In this document: positions 29,381-42,600 of the stretch, one piece after another
Position numbering within the stretch: the first letter of the stretch is position 1
Layout of the letters: every line of letters begins with the position of its first letter
Assembly: GCA_903813345.2 (NCBI GenBank)
Contig: CAIIXF020000001.1
Location: forward strand, 54,579,885-54,643,884
Source of the DNA: Owenia fusiformis
Taxonomy: Eukaryota > Annelida > Polychaeta > Sabellida > Oweniidae
DNA length: 64,000 nt
Reading direction: 5' to 3'
Position numbers and translations under genes: made by a program
The notes under the pieces: generated by a model
The model's input: only the letters and a program-made list of their open reading frames with translations
What the model was told of the DNA's origin: nothing
Databases searched by the model: none

Positions 29381-29778
29381 CAAAGGACGATTCTCGGTTT
29401 GGAGAACGAAGTTCTTCAATCTAAATGAGCATTATCCCTGCTTCGGACAAATTTGATTTTTTTTACATAATATAGATTTGAATGTCTTCTTTTGAATAGT
29501 CATAATTTAATTTGGGTAATATTTTTAGATTTTTTGCAAAAAAATATTAGCGCAGTACACTGATGAACTTCTTTCCCCAAAATCAAGACTTGTATTTTAT
29601 TGAATCAGTCTAATTGAGCATTATCCCTGCTTCAGACCAATTTGTTATTTTTACATCTTGTAGATTTAAATGTCCTCTTTTGAATATTCATAGTTTAATT
29701 TGGGTAATATTTCTATATTTTTCATGAAAAAAATTATTAGCCCAGGAGACTGTTCTCCAAACCGAGAATCGTCCTTTG
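29381..29778. repeat. segment flanked by a perfect 27-bp inverted repeat
   Basis: 29381-29407 (CAAAGGACGATTCTCGGTTT...) is the exact complement of 29752-29778. Between them a segment of about 110 bp occurs twice in tandem (about 29425-29535 and 29615-29730, both with GAGCATTATCCCTGCTTC). Possibly a small MITE; no target duplication found. Confidence 0.6.
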
Positions 29779-29779
29779 G

Positions 29780-31250
29780 TGTAAATCGTAGAAATGTCAA
29801 TGTAGAATTACTTTTGGCATCCAGCATGAGATAATATAGATTTGTGCTAAATGTCATTCTCTGTATCAGATGATAATCAAAATCTGTGGGGTCAACACAT
29901 ATTTTTATGGCTCCATACATGTATACAGTGTATATAATTATATTTCTTCAAATTGTTTAGAATGTTTTGATAGCTGTAGCAATTGCTTTTCCCCTATTTC
30001 ACCATTGCATAGTGATACACATTTGAAGAGTCGATTGGATCCATCAATAATGGCTTCAAATCAGTTGCAGACTAGGGAAATGTTAGGACATCCTTGGTTT
30101 CAAGATTTATTGGAAAATGTAGTCTATCAGCTCTGCTGGTAATGCGTTCAACATTCTAAAATGCAAAGCAGAATAATTTATGTAATGCATGTCAGAACAT
30201 ACTTAAGGCTATTGGACCTGTACTGGATGGTAAATGTAAAATAGTTCTATCTCCAATCTGAACAATGACATTGAATGTAAAGAAGTTTTATCTCCAGCAT
30301 GAAATACTTCTACTTCTTCTGTACTATAATATAATATAAACTAAACTTCTAAATGAATGCATTTTTCATGCATGAATTGCTGCCAAGTAACTGTCCAACA
30401 AAGAATCATATTCTACATCATCAACATGGCTTCTGTGACCTGACTGAATACTCTGGTTCTGATTGGCTAATAGATAGAACCATGTAGCAGTAATTATATT
30501 TTTCAAATGAAGGACATAGAACCTTATTGCATTAAAATCACCTATTTACTTTTGACATCCAGCTTTATAACCTTCATTTTTGAAGAGAGCATGGTGTATT
30601 TATGGAGAAATTGACCAAAATTGGTAGTTAGAAACCTTATAGAATCGAAGTGAAGGGACGATATGTGTCCAAGAGTAAAACACAAGAAGGAATATTTTGT
30701 ATATTGCTAGAAAGCTGAGGGATTAATGACGAGGAGAGGAATGGGATCAGGGAAGAATTATGGGAAGACGTGTGGCCCCATTTAAACCAACTGGCAATAT
30801 CACACATCTGTGAACTAAGATCTACATGGACAAAATATTAATGTCACCCTTGTGTGCAGTGTACAGTATGCAGGTATCATATATTTTATGTGCTCTAGTC
30901 TTTAGTTGCTTAGATAATTGTGACATCAAATGTGCTGTTATAACCCTTTCAATGCTTGAGATTTTCAAAGAATGCTCATCTTGTATTGTCAAAGCTGTTT
31001 GTTGTATATTAATGCTCAAACAAATTATATCCATTTTTAGTTCAAAACCTAGCTTTGTAGTTTGTACAGTATGCATGGTTGCCTCATTTATTCAAAGTAT
31101 GGTGACTGTGGTTAATTGAAAAATGGTGAAAACAGTATGACCATGATGTTAAAATAATTTAATATAAAATACAAAATAAAGCATGATTAAATAAACAGGA
31201 TTTTGTGTTTTAAAAAATCTGTACCTAGGCTATATATGATTAATAGGAAT
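29780..31250. other. intergenic stretch without a recognised gene
   Basis: AT-rich. A 97-codon open stretch at 30826-31119 has many Cys and hydrophobic residues but no family resemblance that I can see, and no splice context. I call nothing here. Confidence 0.5.
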
Positions 31251-31273
31251 GGGGGGGGGGGGGGGGGGGGGGG
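31251..31273 (+). repeat. poly-G tract (23 G)
   Basis: Uninterrupted run of G; able to form G-quadruplexes and prone to length error in assembly. It is mirrored by a poly-C run of similar length at 53516-53538. Confidence 0.9.
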
Positions 31274-31692
31274 TTACTCGCAAAAACGTAAACTACCCAA
31301 TCTTGTTTTTACCCCTCAACGAAAGTGAATAATAATATGTACTACGAAGTCACCATAGCATAGACACAGCCTTGCGAATAACATGTATGGTGATTGGGAA
31401 TGTAAACAACCGAACCGCAACTTTGCGCATGCTTTCAAAGTCTTCGGTAGCTTTGGGAAAGGGTTCTTACACATGCTAACACCCCAATATGTATAAGTCC
31501 CATTCGCCAATACACGCAATATTAAGTTGACTTCGGGTTTTTTCCGTTCATTTGGAGGCCTTAACAGTTAACACCATACTTGTTCATGAAGAGGCCGCAT
31601 ATGAAACCCGAAAGCAAAATTGAATGGAGAAGTGGTGTATTTAATGTTTAATAATATACTGTCTGAGAAGCTTTTAATTCATTAAAAAATAC

Positions 31693-32655
31693 GTACGGGG
31701 TGTTCCATTTGTTCCAGGAATGTAGCCACTGTACTAATGTTCGAGTAGATTGTAACATTAAAAGCTGAAATTTAGCATGTCAAAAGTTTGTGCCAATACA
31801 ATGGAATGAAAGATTTTGCTTGGTAGTACCCCGGAGCACGTCATTTATATTTCTCAAATATATCCATGATATTGCATAAATCACTCCTCAATACCCTCAA
31901 AGTTATAGTATGAATAATAGATGCTGAATGCTGGACCTGTGCCTTTTTGACCCATTTGTCATTGAAACCTTAATGAAATCTTGTTGCGAGAATTATGACT
32001 TCATGGCGGGTAGCCTTAATCACCTCTCTGTGTTGATCTGTGTTGAAGAAGCGACATTTCATCTGACTTTTCATTTGTCCAAATTCGAACCGCTTGTATA
32101 ACTTATACAATCTAGAGGTTGCAATCATTGAGTCCCCATATGCAATCCTTAGGATTTAATTGTGTCTGGTGAAAAAACTTGTTTTTCGCACAATCTTGGA
32201 TTGTTGTGTATTATCTCCAAGTCGAAGTTTTTCCTTTTGCTGATGACATTTTCACTTTTCAAGATGGCTGCTCAGCCAAAATGACCTATATTCCCCTTTG
32301 TGACTCATGACATGACAGGTATTTAAGTTTTTTATATATTTTCCAGGAATCCATCTTCATTTTCGCTTATTTTTTGACAAATTCGATGCATTTATGACAG
32401 CCCAATACTTACACTTCATACAAAAACAACTATTTTGCAAATATTTCATATGTTTTGAGCGTTGTTACACCTGCTCCACCTACCCTACCCCTGAGTTACT
32501 ATAACAACCGTTTTAATAAAACTGAATTTCATGATATGAAACATTCCCAACTTATTCACAACATATTTGGACACATTGTGTCAAAAATTCGGCTAGATTG
32601 AAAGAAAACCAATAAAATACAGCATCATTCCTGAAACTTATGGAACACCCACACA
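31693..32655 (-). mobile_element. deleted mariner-like element with GGGTGTTCCAT ends
   Basis: GGGTGTTCCATTTGTTCCAGG near 31698 is matched inverted by 32627-32651. On the minus strand, 32215-31960 reads a degenerate N-terminal transposase half: KLYKRFEFGQ-like helix-turn-helix residues after AYGDS. Stops are present and no catalytic half is found, so this is an internally deleted relic. Confidence 0.5.
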
Positions 32656-33532
32656 TAATGTTTGAACAATGAAATTATGACAGGAAATTGCCAAGATTTA
32701 AGTGGCAGACTGATGTTTTTTTGACTCGTTTGAGAGTTGAAACACGCACAACCCCTCAATTTCCTTAATTTGAACACACCCGTTACATGCGGATTGATGA
32801 CAGGGTGAAGATATTCCTGATACGGTGGACCTTTACACGTTTATATATATACTGTTTCTAGTGGTGTATGTTTGCACTTTGGCATGTTTATTTGCAATTT
32901 TCTAGTGTTATTAGTTTTATCAATTTTCATCGTACTTGGAACTACTCCAGAATTTACAAATATTACTTCCTCGTGGAGTTGTTTGAAAGATATCTAATAT
33001 ACGCACATCGTTCATATCATATTAATACATTTTAATACCATACAAATATCTATACATGTAAATAAAATCAGCCAGTCACGAATTTTATGCTTGAACCTCC
33101 GTGTGTGATTCGAAGTAATCTACATATACTGTATATATGATGCTGTAATTTCTTTCAATACAATTTGGAGATTATCTGCCTCAAACAGATAACAAACTTC
33201 TATGTTAATGATTAGCTTATTCATTTGGTTATGTGCAATTTTTGACATTGCAACCTAGCTAGCCTATATTAATGTTAATTGACTGAATTAGAAAGATCTA
33301 ATATAGTAACTGATTTTGTTAAAATAAAACTAGAAAGTTCAAACATGCTAAATACGAATTCAACATTTAAGAAGTGTTGCGTACTTTAGATAATATTTGT
33401 ACACAGTACTTGATGGCGAAAATAATGTAATATATCAAAACACAACCAATTGAACAGACATATTCACTGCATTTATAGTATACTGGATTTCATTCAAACA
33501 TTATACTTCCTTAATGAGATACATTTGTTACG
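32656..33532 (+). other. upstream region of gene 2
   Basis: AT-rich. No open frame and no TATA box that I would commit to. It should contain the 5' UTR and promoter of the phosphatase gene if 33533 is the true start. Confidence 0.4.
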
Positions 33533-33605
33533 ATGGCGACCGGAGTATACGCTGATGAACACATTGGATTAAAGTTGATAATATGCTCATTCTTCATTTT
33601 AGGAG
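33533..33605 (+). CDS. RPTP exon 1: start codon and signal peptide
   Basis: Encodes MATGVYADEHIGLKLIICSF and a short hydrophobic run ending FILG, then donor GGAG^GTAAGC, phase 1. It joins in phase to exon 2, 7.8 kb away, where the mature domain begins. ATG context TTACGATGG has G at +4. The hydrophobic core is short but adequate for a signal peptide. Confidence 0.65.
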
Positions 33606-36600
33606 GTAAGCTTACACTATAGTCTGATAGTAGTTATGCTAAAACTCCTGAAATTTCAAGGTTTTCAAACCAATTGATGCCGTGGTCACATTTGCTCCAA
33701 TTTTTAGTACGGCGCCCGGCCGACTGAGTAGGGATTGTGTTCGGCCGGGCGCCGGTGCTGAAAATCAGAGCATATGTGACCACGGCATAAAAGGACTGTA
33801 CATCTCTCATGTAGACTAGCTAGTAGCTACAAGCCTCTGTGACCCCCGCACTACAACAAGCGTGAGAAGATGTGCATATCAAAACTGGCTTCAAGGACAT
33901 TTTTGATTAATATAAAGAGTAGAAAAATCCCGCTTGAATACACAACTTCAATACTTTGGAAAGAGTAGAATCCTAAATGGTCTTGTAAAACTCTCGGGTT
34001 ATATCATGTTCTTTGAACAATTAATTTAATAGTAACTATTCGTCATGTTGGCACATGCGTTCTAAAGTGTGAAACTTTACTTTGTTAAATCACAAAATTC
34101 CATATCATGAGCAATGGTCAGGTTATAGTTTTAGCTGGTGGGGATACAAGTCATGTCATCATGACACGTATTTTAAAAGTGTACATATATCAGGGGCATA
34201 ACAGGGCATTAACATGACAAAATCTTACCAGCTAGTAGCTCACAATATTATAAGTTTAATCTTAAGTCAGATTTGAGCGTCTGAGAACTTGTAGATGATT
34301 TTAAAAACAAAATTGGTCAATTTGAAGCAAGTTGAAAAAAGATCTTTTTCAGACTTGCCAACCTCCCGTTTTTTACGGGAATCTCCCGTAAATTTTTTGT
34401 TTTTCCGTAAAAACTCCCGTACCGTTTTCTCCCGTAAAAACTCCCGTAAACTCCCGTACCGTATTTTTTCTAAAATCTCCCCTATTTTTTTAAAAAATAT
34501 GGCCGCAAAATCTCCCGTATTTTTGCTGAAATCTCCCGTAAAATCTCCCGTATTCTATTATAACTACCGTAAAATCTCCCGTATTCTTGGTATAACTCCC
34601 GTAAAATCTCCCGTTTTCTGGTATAACTCCAGTATTTAAAAGGAATTTGAAAAATTTGTGACCTTGATTATTGCAGGCACGCTTCTTTCTTTTACTCCAA
34701 GAAGGATTGGCCCCCATGGTTCACTATCGATATACTTTCATAAATAACTTAAAAGTACTTCATTCCCATGATTCAAATTGCTTTTTCTGCGATCAGTTCG
34801 GTATAAGTTTGCACACCAAATGTCCAAAAACGGGGGCCGGTTCATATTCTGTCATACTTCTGTCGGGAAAATACATTTTGTTTTTATATGGCGTTAAACA
34901 AAATATTCCCGCAATATACGGCGCATTATGGGTAGGGACTGCTGTGATATAATGAGCGTAAGTGACATCTATCTTAGATTATAAGTTCTAATTAATTTAT
35001 TAACTGCGCATGCGTCATAATAGTTCCAACCAATTAAATCACTTGATTTAATGCTCATGCGCGAAAAACCGAACCTAAAATGGAACCTCACGCAGATTGC
35101 CCTAAGCAACTCCCGTTTTTTTCAAAATCTAAAATAAAAACTCCCGTTTTTTTCAGAAATCTACCGTAAAAACTCCCGTTTTTCAGAATCTACCGTAAAA
35201 ACTCCCGTGTTTTCAGAAATCTACAGTAAAAACTCCCGTTTTTTCAGAAATCTACCGTAAAAACTCACTGACGTTTTTTTAAAATCTACCGCAAAAACTC
35301 CCGTTTTTCAAAACCTACCGTAAAAACTCCCGTTCTTTCAGAACCTACCGCAAAAACTCCCGTTTTTCTGAAATCTTCCGTAAAAAAAGTCACGTTTTTT
35401 TAAATTTACCGCGAAAAATCTCCCCATAAAAACTCCAGTTTTTTCAAAATCTCCCGTAAAAACTCCAGTTTTTTCAAAATTTACCGCAAAAACTCTCGTT
35501 TTTATGTCCCCACCACATAGTGTGGGGCCATATTGTCGGCCTAGGCGCGTCCGTCCGTCCGTCTGTCCGTCCGTCTGTCCGTACGTCCGGCAGTTTTCTC
35601 CAAAACCGCTACTGATATCATCTTCAAATTTTCAGGGATGACTTATGAGTGCATACAGATGTGGATGAAAAAAAATTAACTCGATACCTACTTCCTGTCA
35701 GCCATTTTGAAGTCAAATGCTAAAATCCTTGTCTGCAAACTTTAAGAAAAACGGCTTCACAGTTGCTTTTAAAACTTTAAGATCTTGTTCAGCTCACTTC
35801 ATTCTAGATCTGATTAGGTTTTGGACCTGTTAGCTCAGTCATGTCAGCCATTTTGAATGTTTTAAGAAAAGTTAGCGCACGATAATACTTTGTACCATAT
35901 TGAATGGTGTTTTTCAGTTTTCATACTTTAACTTTTTAGTAGCTTTATAAATAATTTCAGGTGTACTTTGTTGTAAAAGCCTATGTTATTGTTAACAGTA
36001 GTTATATGTGATAATTTTGTAAAAAGATTTCAGCAAAAACTCATAATCTTTTTTTTATTGTCGGCCATTTTGGATTTTTCCGTCCTTAAATCTTGTCTGT
36101 AAAGTCTTGTCTACGCGTTTTCAGGTGAACCGTTTTTTGATCAATTTCAAATTTTCAGGGATGATTCTTAGTATGAGAATCTAGATCTGATTAATTTTTG
36201 GGCATTCTGGGTAAATGTCAAGGCAGCCATTTTGGATTTTCCGTCCTAAAATCTTGTCTGTAAAGTCTTGTCTGCGCATTTTCAGGTGAACCGTTCGGTA
36301 GATCAATTTCAAATTTTCAGGGATGATTCTCAGTATGAAAATCTAGATCTGATTAGATTTTTGGCATTCTGGATAAATGTCAAGGCAGCCATTTTGGATT
36401 TTCCGTCTTAAAATCTTGCCCGTAAAGTCTTGTCTACGCGTTTTTAGGTGAACCGTTTGGTAGATCAATTTCAAATTTTCAGGGATGATTCTTATTATGA
36501 AAATCTAGAACTGATTAGTTTTTGGGCATTCTGTGTAAATGTCAAGGCAGCCATTTTGGATTTTCTGTCCTAAAATCTCGTCTGTAAAGTCTTGTCTATA

Positions 36601-39600
36601 CATTTCCATGTGAACTGTTTGGTAGATCAATTTCAAATTTTCAGGGATGATTCTTAGTATGAAAATCTAGAACAGATTTGTTTTTGGCATTCTGGATAAA
36701 TGAAGTATGAAAATCTAGAACTGACTAATTTTTGGGCATTCTTGGTAAATTTTAAGGTGGCCATTTTGGATTCTCCGTCCTCAAATTGTGTCGATAAAGT
36801 CTTGTCTACTCATTTTTAGGATAACCATTTGACGGGATCACCCATAGGTGGGGACATATTGTACACATTTGTGTTCTTGTTTTAAATCTCCCGTAAAAAC
36901 TACCGTTTTTTCAAAAATCTCCCGTAAAAACTCCCGCTTTTTGCAAAACACTCCTGCAAAACTACCGGATTTTGAAAAAAAACTCCCGTAAAAGTACCGC
37001 AATTTCTTTTAAATCTCCCGAAAATTTTTCATTTTAGGTTGGCAAGTCTGTTTTTGACCTTGAAAATGTCACCGAAGGTCAAGTCTTGAAGGTCAAAAAG
37101 AAAGAAAATCGTTCAAGATCGCATGAGCCTGGTTAAGGGCCCGAGTAATAAAAAGAAAGACTTCAGACAAAAAATGTACGTGCGTGTTATTTGGAAAAAG
37201 AAGTATACCTAGTAACTTAAAAATCATGATGGTCATTTCGAAAAGGCTCTTTTAGATTAGACGTAATCAAAAGCTACGAAGACCAAATTTAGTCTCCTGT
37301 TTAAAAAGCCCTATTCTTCACTAAATTGGTTAGATTCTAGGTTTGCTCAGTAACATATTTCTCCTACTATCGAGAATGACCAGAATAGTGGAACCAATTC
37401 TAAAAAAATCTTAAAATCTTCTTCTGGTGGAATGCCATGAATATAGCTTCAACCAAAATATGATAACTTTAACAGCTCAAAGTAGTATTCTATCAACATT
37501 CCCAAGCTATGTGTGATATTGTAATACATCTATTATAGTGATGAAAAACTATTTTGTAATTTTGATATGACTTTATAGTGCCCCACCCCTGGTAAATAGA
37601 AGAAAGTTGGGTTAGGTTTCTTCTGGTTTAAACATTTTATTGACCTTCTTAGTTGAAGATACAATCAATTTTGTCAGTTTACCATGAGTAGCTTTACAAT
37701 GGTTAACTATTCCCATGAAAAGAGGGTTGGGACCTCAAAAATACCAAAGAACTGTTAAGTGGCATCCTTGGGCAACCCTCTTCAGAGCATTTTCCTTACA
37801 CTCCAATAAAATCTGCAGGGGATACTATAAGAAACCTATATATCTTAGATACTAATGAAGATACTGACTTCAAATTTTCAGGATTTGGTCCTGGTATGAT
37901 AGGTAATCTGTTTGACAAAAATGACAAAAAGAAAATACTCTGTTGCCATAGTAACAAGAATACCACACTATTTGTTTCCTACGAAATGTGTTTTAAGAGG
38001 TTTTGTCATTCTCTTCATATTTTTAATTCTAAATATGTCTACAATGTGGGATGATTAAAATTATGGTAAAATAATCTTTTCTATTGTTCATGCAATGTCT
38101 CTAAAACAGAAGTTGCTATGGCGACACATAGACCATAGAAAAGTCCTGGGCCATGGGATGATCGCTCTATTTGTCAGGAAATTAAAATGAAACTGAAATA
38201 TGAGTTTCTTCCTACTGAATAGCAATTTGGTAGACCATGGCTGACACGCACAAGAGAAAACGTTAATCAGTTCTATGTCACTTTGTTGTTATTTATTTAT
38301 CATGCTCTGGGACTTATAACACCTAATGCCGAATCTTCTGCAAACTGCAAAGGAAGGCAAGATGAGGAAACTCTGAGGGAAAATTAGACACAACATTAAT
38401 GTGAGTGGTCCAAAAATAATACTTACATGTTTTGAAAAGTTATGCTCTCGGGTGAATCAGTGCTCCTTTAAGGATAGTCTGAGTCAGGAGAATTTTTTAA
38501 CCTAATTGTACCCCTCCCCCAAAACCCTCAAATTTTGACAATTGTCGAAAAGTGGCAAACAACATTCATTAAAGTTCAATATGGCTATTTCACTTCTATG
38601 GCATAAAGATATGGTACGATCTCAGGTCAATCAATAAATTTCACAAGTGACACCCTATCTTATGCAGAAAATACTATCGTATTTGACGACATGTCAAAAA
38701 TCTGGTGGAAATAATTTTGTCACTCCTGATTTCACCTGGAAAGCTTCAGGTAAGTTATCACAAACAATTTCACACAGTTAAATCTTTGATTATGACTATT
38801 TTCTGACCATGAAGACAGCTTTACAGGGATAATAAAGTCAATCGGACTCTGAGATATTTCTCTAGCAATCAACCCATCAATATATTTTTTCAAAGTTGTT
38901 GACCTCATTTTCACCAAAAATGCAATCATTTTTACAATGTTAAATGCATTACTATTCTTTATTTTAATGTATCAAATAGCTCTTGAAAGGAAAACTGAAT
39001 TCCCCTAAGATAAGTGTTCCCCATGTTATTTCCCCATTGAAAAAAGTCATGCTATCCATTGGTTTCAGTTCATTTCGGTCATCCAAATTCAGTATCTTTA
39101 AAGTCTCTGGAGCAATCCGCTTTTTCTCTTAGGAAATAGAACATGTCTCAAAGCACATTCTAATTAATTATACATTCAACAATATAATTAAAGGTAGCAT
39201 TTTTGGAAAAAATTAGGTTAACATTTTTAGTAAAAAGTATGTTGATTGGGCCATTCCCTTTAATATCATTTAGGTCTGATTAACTTCATTATCATTATAT
39301 TTACTTTTCTTGAAAATAATGAATAGATCTAAAAGATATACCCATGTGCATGGTCAGAAAATATTCATAATTCAAGTTAGAATTGTCTGAAGTAGTTTGC
39401 GATAACCTACATGCTCCTTTTATGCAAATACTATCAAATGCTGCAGTCATGACAGTTGAAGTAAACTGAAGTCTTGGTATTTAAAGGCAGAATCAGATCT
39501 ATATAGAGTAAACAAAATTGAAAGCAACATGTACAGTTGACCTACCAATGTATTTCTTACAATCTCAAATATAATATCTCCCAAAAGATCCAAAATATGT

Positions 39601-42600
39601 TATTAATTGGTAATGTTGTTTAAAATTCAAAGTGTAAAAATGAGGAAATGTTCAAATTCTCCCAAATAATAATAAATAAGTTACACTAAGTTATACAAGT
39701 GTGAGGCACCATCTGTGGTATCTGTGTCTGGAGTAAGTGATGTTGGCACTGTTTGACAATCTTACCACCATTAGTAAGAAGCAAGTATTGGCTTGTACAT
39801 GGCTCCACTCCTACAGCTATGAGCAAGAGGCAAACCTGGTCTGATTTTATGCATATTGCAGCTAGGTTGACTACCAGAAAGTCATCTTTGGTTAATAAAA
39901 GATTCTTAGCTACTTTTCTAACATCTGGCTGTGATGCATCATGGCTTAATGAGGACTCTGCTATATGGCCAGATGATGAGAACTAACAGTTTTACGGAAC
40001 TTTTGCCTTTTTTTGCACATTGTAAATGACCCTTCTGAATGGGTTGTAAAGGTATTTACCAGGAGGTATATCAATGGCTCAAATGACTCATGACCTAGTA
40101 CGTTGGACACTGTAGTACTTTACTTGTGCCTGATGACCACCATAGTCTAGTTGCTCAAATGAGATCAATTGATGATTATAATGTTGAGACTTAATGTCAA
40201 CGTCCAGACTGTTTGCCAACCTCTCTTGTATGTGATTACACTAGATTTCATTATGATACATGTACTAAATTGAAAACTTATATATAAAATATCTTAAGTC
40301 CTATATTCTAGTAATAAATGAATTAGAATGTCACCTAACATTTGATGATGGTTTGAATTCATTGATTTGGTATCTATCAATACATGTTTCTAACTTAATG
40401 CTGCAAAATGATAAAATTCACCACATCCACTTTCTTCAATTTTCCAGGGGTAGGGCACTATAAAGTCATATTAAAATTACAAAATAGTACTTCATAACTA
40501 AGATAGATGTATTACAATATCGCACATAGCTTGGAAATGTTTTTAGAATACTACTTTGAGCTGTTTAAGCTGTCATATTTTGCTTGAAGCTACAAATATA
40601 AAATTGGCAAGACGAAAATTGCGTATCTTTTTCCTGTTTATTGTATTTTTTCTGAGACCAATAAGGGTATCAACCTATAACTTAAGGATAGTATTCATAT
40701 TTGTACTAGCAATGTATAGTGTAGTACTCAGAACAATAGCTCATATATCCTTTGAGCTATGAACTAGTTTCATAGTACCCCCTTGAATATTTTCCTAGGG
40801 GGGTAAGAATGCCAAAAATCAGTGTCATCGCCACCCCGTTGAGCTGTCATCTTTTAATATCTTTATCAGCATGAAAAACTGATCTAGTAAAAATAGGTCT
40901 GTTGCTTTTTCTAAAAAATGCCTCAAAAACTTGAATTATCTAAATTGGAACCTGTCTACAGGGCCGAAAAGCGTGAAATGTCTACTTTCAGTTAATTCTA
41001 ATCCTGCTTATTGAGACACGACCTTTTTGAATATAGAATTTTATTGAAGCGTACATTAATCTGAACAAAACTTGAAATTTTTAAGAAGATTCCACGAATA
41101 TTAATACTTTTGCAATAACCTGGAGGAGCATTGCGTGTATTTATCGCGTAAATCTTCGCAATTTTGTCGGTAAAATGAACAATTTGTTACGCCGTGATGT
41201 TCTCTGACGTCGTATGAAGACCTTTTTGAAAATGTTGGTTAGTACTACATGGTTAATAACGTGAATATTAAACTCAAAATATATAAACTGAGGTGTACAG
41301 AAGCACAATAACAAGACAATCAAATGGACTTTTAAAATCATAGCTTTTTATCTTACTAAAAATATTTTGTTTTGATTATAGGAATCGGTGAGAAAATAAA
41401 TGTTGCTTTGAATAAAAATGCAACACAGTTCGTCGACGATCCAATCAATTATATATGCACAGGAGACGGCTACTCGTTAAGACGGTCTCTGCGGACTCCT
41501 ACGAGTGCTGGGTTAGCATTAGATGGAAATAACAGGACATATTCGCAGACAAACGTAACAGTTAACCCTTGGTGGACAGTCGATCTTGGTCATCCTAGAG
41601 TCATCAACAGTATTTCATTGTCGACAAAAGGTAAAAGAAGATAACGTCTCTTTTTGATAAAATGTAATTGTTGACCCTTTGAATTGCCTATGGACTTGGA
41701 GACTGGATTTTATCCCACATCATTTGAGACTGAATACTCTATCTTTTATGAGTACTAGTATCTACAACTATTTTTGATGTTATGAGTATCGACTATCAAT
41801 TTTTTCAATTTTTCTTCAACATGTATTGTAATGACTTCAGTATGAATGAAATGTCCCTTGGTCACTCAAAACCGCTTAAGTGTGAAATTAATTTTGATAA
41901 TAAGTGAAAAAAATTCTAAAATGTTTTTTTTCAAATAGACATATAGTATATATCTGTATACATTTGTACATTCGTTACCCAAGGCATTGAAGTAAACTCC
42001 AAGGAAAAATAGGCGAATTTTCAAATTGAAATTAGGGTCCGTCTCAAACATGTCGATTTTCACATCTTGACCCCCTGGTTAATATGTCAAGCTATTCAAA
42101 TTAGAATGCAACATTTTCAGAAAAAACAAGACGTTCCTTATGGTACTTAACTGTCCTTTAGAATCGCAAATGGATTTGGACTGCAAGCTCTTTCTTTTTG
42201 ATGTGCTTTACTTGTCAACATGAACCAATGAAATCTATCATTTTCTCGATTTTTTTTACTTACCTTTTGTTTTTCATTTGAATAAAATTGAAAGGGTCGA
42301 CTTTATTGAAACATGAATCGATGCGATCATGAAAAATGATCCTAAAGACGATAAAAAATGATAACGGTTTTGGAAAGAATTGATCATTACGCTAGTTCAC
42401 TATTCATCCGCATGTGGGGGGGGGGGTGTATAGAGGGTCTTGAAAATCCATATACAATATTTTTCAGCTCTCTTATACCTTATACAATATTTTTTCACCC
42501 CTTTTATACCATATACAATATTTTTCACAGCTCTTATACCATATACGATATTTTAGGTGAAATACAATATACGATAATTTTCACTGCATCAAATGTGGAA

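Larger units (their letters stand above)
33606..41381 (+). other. RPTP intron 1, 7.8 kb, rich in mobile elements
   Basis: Contains the 112-bp GC hairpin, the CCCGT-rich element with its nested CCGTC family copy, and a 3.2-kb inverted-repeat element. No coding exon recognised inside. Confidence 0.65.

Noticed and set aside
29201-29419. Minus-strand 72-codon stretch with leucine-rich-repeat look (LKVLTIEHCNNL, KNIELIHMSHTGI)
   Set aside because: Suggestive of an LRR fragment, but it overlaps the 27-bp inverted repeat and has no partner exon or splice signals that I can support.
30826-31119. 97-codon plus-strand open frame rich in Cys and hydrophobics
   Set aside because: No recognisable domain, splice context or codon pattern; consistent with chance in AT-rich DNA.
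34295-34639. 114-codon plus-strand open frame
   Set aside because: It lies across the CCCGTAAAA repeat and is a by-product of that repeat's composition.
39753-39986. 77-codon plus-strand open frame inside the 3.2-kb inverted-repeat element
   Set aside because: Could be a transposon protein scrap, but I see no family motif to support it.
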